A DNA stretch of 64,000 bases from Paracoccaceae bacterium (lineage in GTDB: Bacteria > Pseudomonadota > Alphaproteobacteria > Rhodobacterales > Rhodobacteraceae). Below the pieces are notes generated by a model. That model was not told where the DNA came from and ran no database searches. It worked only from the letters and a program-made list of their open reading frames with translations. The stretch covers positions 311,797 through 375,796 of the forward strand of contig JAGQRW010000018.1 of assembly GCA_020425085.1 (NCBI GenBank). The letters run 5' to 3'. Of the stretch, positions 50,537 through 58,175 are shown piece after piece; positions within the stretch are counted from its first letter, which is position 1; each line of letters starts with the position of its first letter. Both the position numbers and the translations under genes were made by a program.

Positions 50537-51856
50537 TTAGCGCGGCAATCTGAGGGTTGCCTTCAGCCCGCCCAGATCCTCGCTTTCGCCCAGCATCAAG
50601 GCCCCGCCGTGGCTGGATGCGACGTCGCTGGCAATCGCCAGTCCCAGACCGACACCGCTGCCGCGATTCTGGTTGCGGGCGGTGTCGAGGCGCACAAACG
50701 GGCGGATGGCGTTTTCGCGCTGGCTTTCGGGGATGCCGGGGCCGTCATCCTCGACGATGAAACTGACACTGGCGGTGTCACAACGAACCGTCAGTCGGCA
50801 GTGCTTTCCATAACGGAGCGCGTTGGCCACCAGGTTGTCCAGCGCCCGGCGCACCGCGTTCGGCCGCATGGTTACCAGAATCGGCGTGGCCGAGGGTGGT
50901 CGATCCCCCAGACTGACCTTGCCGTCAGTGCGGCCTACATTGCCGGCCACCTGAGCGGCCAGCGACCAGGGATCAGACAGCGCCGTCTCTTCCAGGTTGT
51001 CACCGCGCGCAAAGGCCAGAAACTCCTCCAGCATTGCCTGCATCTCGTCGACATCCTGCATCATCGCCTCGGTCTCGTCGCTGCGCCCGGCCAGTGACAG
51101 GCCGAGTTTCAGCCGCGTCAGCGGTGTTCGCAGATCGTGGCTGACGCCCGACAGCATCAGCGTGCGCTGTTCGATCTGCCGTTCGATCCGGTCGCGCATG
51201 CGGACAAAGGCATGACCAGCCTGTCGAACCTCGGTCGCGCCAGAGATGTGATAAGCGATCCGCCGCCCCTTGCCAAAGGCATCGGCCGCCTTGGCCAGTC
51301 GTCGGATCGGGCGCACCTGATTTCTTAGAAACATGAATGAAATCAATGTCATGACCAGCGAAGTTACGATCATCAATACCAAAAGCTGGTGTGGATTGGA
51401 GGCCGATACCCGTGATCGGTCGAATTCGATCCGGTAGGGGTTGCCGTTCGCGGTCGCATATAGCACCACCCGGCGGTCAAGCGATTTCAGATCCACCCGC
51501 ACCATTTCGGACAGTTGCGCATGCAGCACGGCAATGACATTGGCGCCGGTCAGATCGTCGAACGCCAGCGCATCGGCTGTTGGCATCACTGCCACCGGGC
51601 TGACCAGATAGCCAAGCGGTGTCGCCACATCGCGGATCACGCCGGTGGGGTCATTGGCGCGGTTCAAACGATCCAGCAGATAATCCAGCTCCAGCGCCAC
51701 ATTGGCGGTCAACTGCCGCGTCACACCGTCGAAATGCCGCTGGATGAATACCAGCGACACCACCAGCTGGATCGTGATCACCGGAACGATCATGATCAGG
51801 GCGGCGCGGCCATAAAGCCCCTTGGGCAGGATTGACTTGAGCCAGCGGAAGTTCAT
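50537..51856 (-). CDS. Sensor histidine kinase (EnvZ-like)
   Basis: 439 residues from the ATG at 51856. Two membrane helices (ALIMIVPVITIQLVVSLVFI and LLVLMIVTSLVMTLISFMFL) bracket a ~150-residue periplasmic sensor. HAMP segment, then HisKA with SGVSHDLRTPLTRLKL and a HATPase with NLVANALRYGK (N-box), VEDDGPGIP and GSGVGLGLAI. No response regulator is in the neighbourhood: the other neighbour is a divergent hydrolase. The frame upstream to 52027 overlaps that gene and is not used. Confidence 0.92.
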   Translation of the reverse strand: MNFRWLKSILPKGLYGRAALIMIVPVITIQLVVSLVFIQRHFDGVTRQLTANVALELDYLLDRLNRANDPTGVIRDVATPLGYLVSPVAVMPTADALAFDDLTGANVIAVLHAQLSEMVRVDLKSLDRRVVLYATANGNPYRIEFDRSRVSASNPHQLLVLMIVTSLVMTLISFMFLRNQVRPIRRLAKAADAFGKGRRIAYHISGATEVRQAGHAFVRMRDRIERQIEQRTLMLSGVSHDLRTPLTRLKLGLSLAGRSDETEAMMQDVDEMQAMLEEFLAFARGDNLEETALSDPWSLAAQVAGNVGRTDGKVSLGDRPPSATPILVTMRPNAVRRALDNLVANALRYGKHCRLTVRCDTASVSFIVEDDGPGIPESQRENAIRPFVRLDTARNQNRGSGVGLGLAIASDVASSHGGALMLGESEDLGGLKATLRLPR

Positions 51857-51902
51857 GCTGGCGAAACTATCGTGCAGGCGGGCGCAAGGGCAAGGAACAA
51901 AC

Positions 51903-52826
51903 ATGACGGACGACCCCTTCATCAAGGATTTCAACCCCGTGGTCGGTCGGGCCGAGGAACTTTGCCCCGGACTGCGCCGCCTGGTGGCGCCGAACGCTTC
52001 GGCCATGACCTTTCGCGGCACCAACACCTATATTCTGGGCGAAACGGAAATTGCGGTAATCGACCCTGGCCCGGACAGTTCCGAACATCTGGCGGCGATC
52101 CTTGCCGCTGTCGGGGATGCACACCGGATCTCGCATGTATTCGTCACCCATTCGCATGTGGATCACTCGCCGCTGGCGCGACGGCTGGCGCAGGCGGCGA
52201 ATGCGCCGGTACTGGCGTTTGGCGACAGCCATGCCGGCCGCAGCCCGAGAATGGCGGCACTGGCGGCCGGGTTCGATCTTGGTGGCGGCGAGGGGGTGGA
52301 TATGGATTTCGCCCCGGACATCCTGCTGGCCGATGGCGAGGCAACGGTGGCGCGCGAATGGCGGTTGCAGGCGATCACCACCCCTGGCCATTTTTCCAAC
52401 CACCTGTGTTTTGCCTGGAACGACAAGGTGTTCTCGGGCGATCATGTGATGAGCTGGGCAACCACGCTGGTCTCGCCACCCGATGGCGATCTTACTGCCT
52501 TCATGCGGTCGCTCGACCGGATGGCGGCGCGGGCAGGGGACCGGGTCTATTACCCCGGCCATGGCGCAGTGCTGGAAAATCCGCAGGCCATGATCCGCTA
52601 CCAGATCAACCACCGCCGCATGCGCGAGAGCCAGATCCTGGAGGCCCTGACCGATGGCGCGGCAACGGCGCGGCAGTTGGCCGAACGCATCTATACCGAG
52701 ATCCCCCCCGAACTGATCCCCGCCGCCGCCCGCAACGTGTTTTCCCACCTGATCGACCTTAGTGAAAGAAAGGTGGCAGAACCGATCGGAACCCTGTCGC
52801 CCGACGCGCGATTCCACCTGTTGTAG
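51903..52826 (+). CDS. MBL-fold metallo-hydrolase (LACTB2-like)
   Basis: 307 residues from the ATG at 51903 (SD AAGGAA). Metallo-beta-lactamase motifs: FVTHSHVDHSPLA, TTPGHFSNHLCFAW, and FSGDHVMSW with YYPGHGAVL; the C-terminal winged helix resembles LACTB2, a zinc nuclease. Substrate unknown. Divergent from the kinase gene with 46 bases between. Confidence 0.9.
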   Translation: MTDDPFIKDFNPVVGRAEELCPGLRRLVAPNASAMTFRGTNTYILGETEIAVIDPGPDSSEHLAAILAAVGDAHRISHVFVTHSHVDHSPLARRLAQAANAPVLAFGDSHAGRSPRMAALAAGFDLGGGEGVDMDFAPDILLADGEATVAREWRLQAITTPGHFSNHLCFAWNDKVFSGDHVMSWATTLVSPPDGDLTAFMRSLDRMAARAGDRVYYPGHGAVLENPQAMIRYQINHRRMRESQILEALTDGAATARQLAERIYTEIPPELIPAAARNVFSHLIDLSERKVAEPIGTLSPDARFHLL

Positions 52827-52927
52827 CGGCCCGGCGTTTTCCCTGATATTGCACGACAATGCCCCTTGCCGCCCAAGGACCGAATTGCTATACGCATCCC
52901 GCACCGCCCGTTCAGGGCAGGCAAAGT

Positions 52928-53002
52928 TCCGGCGTAGCTCAGCGGTAGAGCAGTTGACTGTTAATCAATTGGTCGTAGGTTCGATCCCTACCGCCGGAGC
53001 CA
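52928..53002 (+). tRNA. tRNA-Asn (anticodon GUU)
   Basis: 75 nt, CCA encoded. Acceptor TCCGGCG pairs with CGCCGGA; anticodon stem TTGAC/GTCAA-like with loop CTGTTAA. Its 3' end (52985-53003) is duplicated at 57135-57153, so it served as the integration site of a mobile element. Confidence 0.97.
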
Positions 53003-53003
53003 A
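52985..53003 (+). repeat. Left attachment repeat (attL), within tRNA-Asn
   Basis: TCCCTACCGCCGGAGCCAA, identical to 57135-57153. Covers the 3' T-arm/acceptor end of tRNA-Asn, the usual target of tyrosine integrases. Confidence 0.75.
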
Positions 53004-53030
53004 TCAACCACTCGGTTGTAAAGCAAAAAA

Positions 53031-53056
53031 GGCGATCCTCCGGGATCGCCTTTTTT
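53031..53056 (+). terminator. Terminator downstream of tRNA-Asn
   Basis: GGCGATCC, loop TCCG, GGATCGCC then TTTTTT, preceded by an A-run, so it can work in both directions. It lies just inside the island. Confidence 0.85.
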
Positions 53057-53072
53057 CATTTTTGCAACGATT

Positions 53073-53786
53073 TTGCAACGCGGGCTATCTGCGGTGCGTA
53101 AGCCAAAAGTTAACTCTTCATTAACCTATTCAGTGGCAACCTTCTGCGAACAAACGAGAATCGTGGTCGAGGCTGCATTGAAGCACGCGAAGAACATTGT
53201 GCCGAACGTCAGCAGGGTTTTCACCCTGCCGCTCGAGACCTTGGGCGGCAAGTCGTTGGCCTTCGACCCACCAGTTGCCGAAAGTGCGTGGCATCCCCTT
53301 CCTGACCGATTTCTCGAAGGCATCGAGTTGGTCTCGCGGTTCACCGGTAGCGCCAAAGGTCGCAGCCCCGCATCGTGGAAGCTCGAATTTGTCCATGTGC
53401 TCGGCGGGAAAGTCATCGCGACCAACAATAAGGTTGTCGTCGAGTATATCGCTGGCGAATGCGATCTGGCCTGCACGCTGACGGTCAAGCAGGCGCGGAT
53501 GATCAAGGCATTCGGACAAGGGCCAACCCATGCGACGATCCAAGGCGAAACCATCCATGATCGCAAACTTCATCTCAAATGGAAGAACGGCAATAGACTC
53601 GCTTTTCCACAGCCCCAATCACCAGCGGACGAACTCAAAAAACTGTTCAGCCCTTATGACTGGGATGACCTGAGCCCAGTCGAAGATGACTGGCAGTCGC
53701 AGGTTATCGGTCATTTCTCTTTCAAACCCGTCCGAGACAATGACGGTCTGATGTCCATCTACCCGGATCGCATCACGGGTGGTTGA
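53073..53786 (+). CDS. Uncharacterised island protein
   Basis: Up to 237 residues from a TTG at 53073; a GTG at 53163 (VVEAALKHAKNIVPNVSRVF) is equally possible, so the start is open. The product looks like a real soluble protein with a repeated beta-strand pattern (FVHVLGGKVIATNNKVVVEYI, RMIKAFGQGPTHATIQGETI). I do not recognise a family. It overlaps the next frame by 8 bases. Confidence 0.5.
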   Translation: MQRGLSAVRKPKVNSSLTYSVATFCEQTRIVVEAALKHAKNIVPNVSRVFTLPLETLGGKSLAFDPPVAESAWHPLPDRFLEGIELVSRFTGSAKGRSPASWKLEFVHVLGGKVIATNNKVVVEYIAGECDLACTLTVKQARMIKAFGQGPTHATIQGETIHDRKLHLKWKNGNRLAFPQPQSPADELKKLFSPYDWDDLSPVEDDWQSQVIGHFSFKPVRDNDGLMSIYPDRITGG

Positions 53787-53835
53787 AGAACGCACACAGC
53801 GCGTTCGCGAGAGCAACCCAAGCGGTACAGCCGAG

Positions 53836-54387
53836 ATGCGTCTTGGGTGGCTGCTGTGGGAGGACGATTTAAAGGAGTTTCTTTACTTCGAAGAAGAGAT
53901 GGGAAAACCAGATCCATCAGATTTCTACGCCGAGTGGAACGAAACGCAAGCTAGGGGGGCGCGAAAGAGCAGCAAGAGCCTTTGGATTTATGAAAGGGCA
54001 ACAAACAAGAAACGGTACTCGGTAACGACCAGTGCTGGAATCAAAATTCAACCATACTTTGATGTTCCGTCTCCAAGTGATCCGAATCTCGTGTTCTTTC
54101 GAGTTCAAAGTGAGCGGTTAGATCGGGACACGATAGTACTTTGGGTCGCTGCAGCCACTGCCGAACAACTCAAGAAACGCCTCGGTTCGATAGACAAGGA
54201 AGTTGTGAGCAAGGCAGTAATTGAAGCGGTCGAAAAGGACCATGAAGACTACGGTTTTACAATCGACGACCTTCATGCCGCCATTCCGATAATGGTTTCC
54301 AACGAAGCATATGATTTACTGTTGAGCAGTTGGGAGGCAGTAAGCGACGATCATCGTATGCAGTTGCTTCTACAGGCTCTTGAATAG
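53836..54387 (+). CDS. Uncharacterised island protein
   Basis: 183 residues from the ATG at 53836 (the frame is open back to 53779). AT-richer than the core genome. Contains LWIYERATNKKRYSVTTSAGIKIQPYFDVP and VLWVAAATAEQLKKRLG. No family recognised. Convergent with the terminase nuclease gene, which ends 30 bases away. Confidence 0.55.
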   Translation: MRLGWLLWEDDLKEFLYFEEEMGKPDPSDFYAEWNETQARGARKSSKSLWIYERATNKKRYSVTTSAGIKIQPYFDVPSPSDPNLVFFRVQSERLDRDTIVLWVAAATAEQLKKRLGSIDKEVVSKAVIEAVEKDHEDYGFTIDDLHAAIPIMVSNEAYDLLLSSWEAVSDDHRMQLLLQALE

Positions 54388-54417
54388 CCACCCACATACG
54401 TCGGTTGCGGACAAAGC

Positions 54418-55134
54418 TCAGTGCCAACCGCGCAATGTGGTGACGCGGATATTCTGCGGCACGAGATACTGCGAGGCGAAGGCCGCGACGATCAGGGCAA
54501 TACCCGTGTCGCCGTGGCCTGACGCATTGCGCGATTGCGAGATGATCTGATTGCCCGCAGCCGTCGTCTGCATCGTGAAGGTCGCAAGGTCTTCTTCGAT
54601 CTCCTTGCGCATGGTGAGGTCGTGGGCGAATTTCAGGTCGCCCGCCGCGAACAGCACGGCAAGGTTTTCGATCATGAGGGTTTTGGACGCGTTGACGTAT
54701 CGGCCAGATCGACGCCATTCCTGCCCGCCCGTCATCTGCACCGCGGTATGATCGACGCCTTGGTCAGCCATCACGTCGCTCACGACACGGCCAATGGACG
54801 TGCCGTCGATTACAAGTTCCGATTTGCCACCGAAGGGCGGCGCGTTGCGCAGGCGGATCAGGTAATCGACCACATCGACATAGGACACGCCGCGAAACTT
54901 GTCCGCGAAGACGACCGTGCGCTCACGCGGCCCAAGGACAACGCGGTTGCCGTCGTGAATTGGCAACTGCTGATCCTTCACGACCACCGCCGACGAAAAG
55001 TCATTGGCTTGCCCAAGGTCCGCGCCGACAAAGTATCTGACAAAACCCGTCACTCTTTCGACAGCAGGGTCATGTCCCGTTTCGTTGACCACGCTCCCGT
55101 CGGGCAGATGGATCAGGTTTAGAATCTCGGACAT
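54418..55134 (-). CDS. Phage terminase large subunit, nuclease half
   Basis: 238 residues from the ATG at 55134. RNase H-like nuclease pattern of TerL: YFVGADLGQANDFSSAVVV (first acidic), SELVIDGTSIGRVVSDVM (second), and GHGDTGIALIVAAFASQ (third). Normally fused to the ATPase domain in one protein; here the ATPase piece is a separate frame ending at 55119, overlapping by 16 bases. Packaging nuclease of a degraded prophage. Confidence 0.75.
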   Translation of the reverse strand: MSEILNLIHLPDGSVVNETGHDPAVERVTGFVRYFVGADLGQANDFSSAVVVKDQQLPIHDGNRVVLGPRERTVVFADKFRGVSYVDVVDYLIRLRNAPPFGGKSELVIDGTSIGRVVSDVMADQGVDHTAVQMTGGQEWRRSGRYVNASKTLMIENLAVLFAAGDLKFAHDLTMRKEIEEDLATFTMQTTAAGNQIISQSRNASGHGDTGIALIVAAFASQYLVPQNIRVTTLRGWH

Positions 55135-55535
55135 ATTGCGCCCTCCTGTGACGTGGCGTTCTCGATGGTGGACAGATCGAAGTAGGACAGGCCGTCCGAC
55201 AAAAATTCGCACATGACTTCCTGACGGAAACGGGTGGCCGACAACTGCTCCCGCAGCCGTTCGACGCGATGCGCAAGGCGCGGGATCGACGTGCCGGGCA
55301 CCTTGATCCGATGCACGCTGTCCTTGGGTTCGAGGAACAGCGATGCGAAGAGGTTGTGCTTCCCTGCGGGCGTCGAGGCGTAGAAGGTTTGCCCGTTGTC
55401 TTTCAGCATCGGCAGGATCGACACGACGACATCCTCGCCGCCGTTTTCACCGGGCAGATAGGCCATCTCGTCCACCAGCAGCAGATCGGCGGTATAACCC
55501 CTGATCGTCGCGCCCGACGCGGGCACAGCGATGAC
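55119..55535 (-). pseudogene. Phage terminase large subunit, ATPase fragment without Walker A
   Basis: About 135 residues. Contains Walker B LLLVDEMAYLPG and motif III FYASTPAGKHNLFASL, but starts at VIAVPASGATIRGYTADLLL, so the N-terminal third with Walker A is gone. The break coincides with the end of the small-subunit-like reading frame at about 55533, showing a deletion that joined the two genes in different frames. Confidence 0.7.
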
Positions 55536-55896
55536 CCTCCATCGCCGCGAGCGCGAAGGCCGGATCGTCCTCTTGCTCCGCGCGTGTGATCAGCTTTTCC
55601 ACCCGCTTCGCCAAGGACTCGTAGGTCATGGCAATATCCATGCGGTCTTGGTTGATCACTTCGGTGTCGGCCTCGACGGAGGCGACGCGCGTTTCCGCGA
55701 TGATCGAACGGCGCATTTCCTCCGTGATCTTGGTGTCGCGGTAGCGTTGGATCGTCGTGTAATCGACCCCGATCCGCCGCGCGATCTCGGCCAGCGTGCG
55801 CCGCCCGAGCACAATGTCCTTGATGATCTCGTTCTTGTCCGCGCGCATGTCGATGATGGCACGCCGCCCGCTGTTCTTGTTCCCGCCCTGTGCCAT
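55535..55896 (-). pseudogene. Terminase small subunit-like HTH gene, 3' truncated
   Basis: From the ATG at 55896 (SD GGAGAC): MAQGGNKNSGRRAIIDMRAD, then HTH TLAEIARRIGVDYTTIQRYRDTKI and a helical stretch ending AFALAAMEG. At that point the DNA continues as large-subunit sequence in another frame, so the natural C-terminus is lost. HTH-bearing small terminases recognise pac sites. Confidence 0.55.
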
Positions 55897-55898
55897 AA

Positions 55899-56291
55899 TC
55901 AGGTGTCTCCTTGTTCTGCGGTTGAGGCGGATTCGGTGCAGGCCGTATCGTCGCGATACCAACGGATGCGGCCACGCAGGCCCGCCCATTCCTCAACGGA
56001 GACATCCACCAAATGATCATGAACGCGATCTGCGAACTGTTCCCCGACGCCCGACCCGATCAGGTCGCCGCGCAACTCACCAAAGCTGGCACCACCAAGG
56101 TGGAGTTTCATCATCTGCGCAAGCGCCGCGATTGAGGCGTCTGTGGGGCTGTTGGCGGGGTCGATCCTGAACAGGTCGTCCAAGACAAGCGCGCCGTCGC
56201 GGCGCGCATAAATCTCGGCCTCCGCGTCGATCCCGTAAACGACGCGGCACGCCCATTCGAGGCAGGCACGGTTTTCAGGTGTCGCTTGCAT
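55899..56291 (-). CDS. Phage-associated protein of unknown function
   Basis: 130 residues: ENRACLEWACRVVYGIDAEAEIYARRDGALVLDD, then ELRGDLIGSGVGEQFADRVHDHLVDVSVEEWAGLRGRIRWY. Codon use fits a GC-rich phage. It overlaps the upstream frame by 17 bases and the downstream start is 2 bases after its stop, an operon-like layout. No function known. Confidence 0.55.
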   Translation of the reverse strand: MQATPENRACLEWACRVVYGIDAEAEIYARRDGALVLDDLFRIDPANSPTDASIAALAQMMKLHLGGASFGELRGDLIGSGVGEQFADRVHDHLVDVSVEEWAGLRGRIRWYRDDTACTESASTAEQGDT

Positions 56292-56493
56292 TGGCTGCGT
56301 TCTCCATCAACTCGAACTTGGTGCGGGCATGGGGTGGCAGGTCGTCAGGCGTGCGGAATGTCTTGATCGTGTAGCCCTCCTGTTCGGCGCGCATCCGACG
56401 GCCCACGATGCCTTTGCCCGTTTCCATGTCAGCCCGGATGTAGCGAACGCGCTCGTGGGTGTCGTCGAAGGTAAACGTCTTCGATTGAACCAC
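56275..56493 (-). CDS. Phage-associated small protein, probably 5' truncated
   Basis: 72 residues from a GTG at 56493: VQSKTFTFDDTHERVRYIRADMETGKGIVGRRMRAEQEGY. Upstream the same frame continues only a few codons before meeting sequence of another gene (breakpoint about 56527). The start is therefore uncertain and the true N-terminus may be missing. Confidence 0.45.
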   Translation of the reverse strand: MVQSKTFTFDDTHERVRYIRADMETGKGIVGRRMRAEQEGYTIKTFRTPDDLPPHARTKFELMENAANASDT

Positions 56494-56526
56494 ATCGCCT
56501 TTGCCTGTGTTGCGCCGGGTCGGATT

Positions 56527-56816
56527 ACCGAACCGTCAAATCGAAAATGATCTGTGATCGCAACGATCTGGATACCCTTGTCAACGCACGCCTCCGCTAT
56601 CGCGTCGTTGTATTCAGCCTCAGTTTGAGACCCAGCAACTTTGGCATGCCGTTGCGTGTAATCGAAAGGGTTCACCTGAAAGCTACAGCGGTAGAACTTA
56701 CTGCCGATCGGTTTGCTGAGCGATGCCACGATCCCCACAGGTGTGGCTGGATGTGCGAGCAAGGTCTCAAGATTTGGATCATGTTCAGCAACCATTGTCT
56801 CTGCTCTCCAGTGCAA
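56527..56816 (-). pseudogene. N-terminal fragment of a PHP-domain protein
   Basis: Reads VAEHDPNLETLLAHPATPVGIVASLSKPIGSKFYRCSFQVNPFDYTQRH and then AIAEACVDKGIQIVAITDHFRFDGS. The ITDH motif and its setting resemble PHP phosphoesterase domains of large PHP-ATPase proteins found in defence regions. The sequence stops matching at about 56527 and runs into the phage gene. Start at 56816 (TTG) or 56795 (ATG). Confidence 0.5.
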
Positions 56817-57134
56817 TTCGGACGTTCTTTAGACCCATCTGGTTTAGATAGTGTTCAATAATTCGCAGATGCTGCGAAGGTCCGCAATCCGCCCTCCCGG
56901 TAGAACCTACGTGCCATACGCCACCGACGAGCGGGATGAGCGCGAAAGCACGGCGATCCGGGCCTTCGCGCCCGAATTCAACACGTCAATTTAGAGCGAG
57001 GCCACCCTCCGGGCATGTGCACCTGTTGACTACGTGCACGGGGTACGGCACATCTGGTGTCACACCGCCGGATTCGATCCGGACTCGGAGAAAATTCTCT
57101 TTTGTTTTCATAGGTGTTTGCTGGCCGGCACCCG
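56817..57134. other. Stretch before the right repeat with no recognised gene
   Basis: About 318 bases. A 41-codon frame at 56868 and other short frames give no known protein; parts may be remnants. Confidence 0.35.
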
Positions 57135-57153
57135 TCCCTACCGCCGGAGCCAA
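57135..57153 (+). repeat. Right attachment repeat (attR)
   Basis: Second copy of TCCCTACCGCCGGAGCCAA, followed within 4 bases by a terminator hairpin. The flank after it may be the ancestral sequence downstream of tRNA-Asn. Confidence 0.7.
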
Positions 57154-57156
57154 AAT

Positions 57157-57192
57157 AAGCCCTTTAAGGTCAATGCCTTAGAGGGCTTTTTT
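57157..57192 (+). terminator. Terminator after the right repeat
   Basis: AAGCCCTTTAAGG, loop TCAATG, CCTTAGAGGGCTT then TTTT: a 13-bp stem with one G-T pair. Probably the original tRNA-Asn terminator displaced by insertion. Confidence 0.85.
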
Positions 57193-57372
57193 ATTCCCGA
57201 AAATTCTGGCGTAAGGCGGAAAAGTAAGGCGCGCGTAAGGCTCGGCGTTGCTTTCCATCGCATGTCGCGGTGCCACGGTAGCCAGCGCGCCGAACTGGCA
57301 ACTCATTAGAAACTGGCACAAATACTGCCCCGCTGCTATTCATCGCGAAAAGCAGGTGATTGGGGGCGGCGA

Positions 57373-57580
57373 ATGGGCAAGGATTACAGCAAAGCGATAG
57401 CGGCAAGTGGGTTGTCAATCTACGATCCAATCGAGATTGGCGACCCCGCATTGTGGGTTCCCACTCCCGAACTTCAGTCGCTACTCGACGCCCGGTTGCG
57501 CGGGATTAGCTTAGCAGGCCTCGCACTACGAACCCGCTCGAAAGTGGTCAAGGAACACGTCTGCCGCGCGCTAGGTTATC
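57373..57580 (+). pseudogene. N-terminal gene fragment, function unknown
   Basis: About 68 residues, GKDYSKAIAASGLSIYDPIE and on to LRTRSKVVKEHVCRALGYP, with normal protein character. At about 57580 it runs into sequence that codes for the next gene on the opposite strand. The frame itself continues to 57681 but with nonsensical composition. Read as a gene cut by a deletion. Confidence 0.45.
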
Positions 57581-57758
57581 CCAGGGTTTCGAGCGCCTCG
57601 CGGATCGCGACAGGGTCCGGCAACAAGCCTTTGTCGTCGCCTGCTTCATCACCGCGCGGTATACTCGTGCTGTCAGGGTGATGATGATGGTTCCTGTCCT
57701 CTGCGCCCCCGGCCCGCTGCTCAGCGCCGGGGGTGCTTTCGTTTTCAGGCCCGGTCAT
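57576..57758 (-). CDS. Small protein coupled to the excisionase-like gene, possibly truncated
   Basis: 60 residues starting at an ATG that overlaps the preceding stop (ATGA, 57755-57758). Hydrophilic with a His run (DRNHHHHPDS) and the end LPDPVAIREALETLG. Its stop lies at the breakpoint near 57580, so the C-terminus may be artificial. No family. Confidence 0.4.
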   Translation of the reverse strand: MTGPENESTPGAEQRAGGAEDRNHHHHPDSTSIPRGDEAGDDKGLLPDPVAIREALETLG

Positions 57759-58027
57759 TCCCGCACCTCGCCCGGTTCGACGCGGTGCTGTGCCATCCAG
57801 TTGCGCAAATCGCTCACGCGATAGCGGACCAGTTTGCCGGAAGCGCGGATAAAAGCTGGGCCACGGCCCTCTTTGCGCATCGTCTGCATTCCAGCAGGTG
57901 TCAGCCCGAGGAATGCGGCGGCGTGGGCGGTGTTCAGGTATTCGGGCGGTGGCGCATAACGGCCAGTGGCATAGCCATCGGCCATTTCCTTCGCCACGAG
58001 CTTTGCGAATGCAATAGGGTCGTCCAT
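57755..58027 (-). CDS. Helix-turn-helix protein, excisionase/AlpA-like
   Basis: 90 residues from the ATG at 58027 with a strong GGAGG SD. HTH_17-type domain: EYLNTAHAAAFLGLTPAGMQTMRKEGRGPAFIRASGKLVRYRVSDLRNWM. Such proteins control excision of integrated elements or plasmid replication. Located 149 bases downstream of the integrase on the same strand, as expected for an int-xis pair. Confidence 0.75.
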   Translation of the reverse strand: MDDPIAFAKLVAKEMADGYATGRYAPPPEYLNTAHAAAFLGLTPAGMQTMRKEGRGPAFIRASGKLVRYRVSDLRNWMAQHRVEPGEVRE

Positions 58028-58175
58028 AGAGCCTCCTGCCCCCAAGGGGGCTAAAGAGGCTCCGACTGCGTGCCACGGAGGTCGGATTTCAGAAGTGCCT
58101 TGGGCAGCACTCCGCCGTTTAAGATGTCAGTGCGCCCATTATATCGGCTTAAACGGGGCTGCGTCTAGCCGTTGG

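Larger units (their letters stand above)
52985..57153. mobile_element. Genomic island/degraded prophage integrated at tRNA-Asn
   Basis: Bounded by the 19-bp repeat TCCCTACCGCCGGAGCCAA at 52985-53003 (within the tRNA 3' end) and 57135-57153. Content: two uncharacterised genes on the plus strand, phage terminase pieces and truncated phage genes on the minus strand. No integrase lies inside; a shortened one sits 1 kb outside the right repeat. Confidence 0.65.

Noticed and set aside
56868-56993. 41-codon frame near attR
   Set aside because: Short, no SD, Arg-rich, overlaps remnants; cannot be supported.
57034-57309. 91-codon frame spanning the right repeat
   Set aside because: It crosses attR and the terminator, so it cannot be a normal gene.
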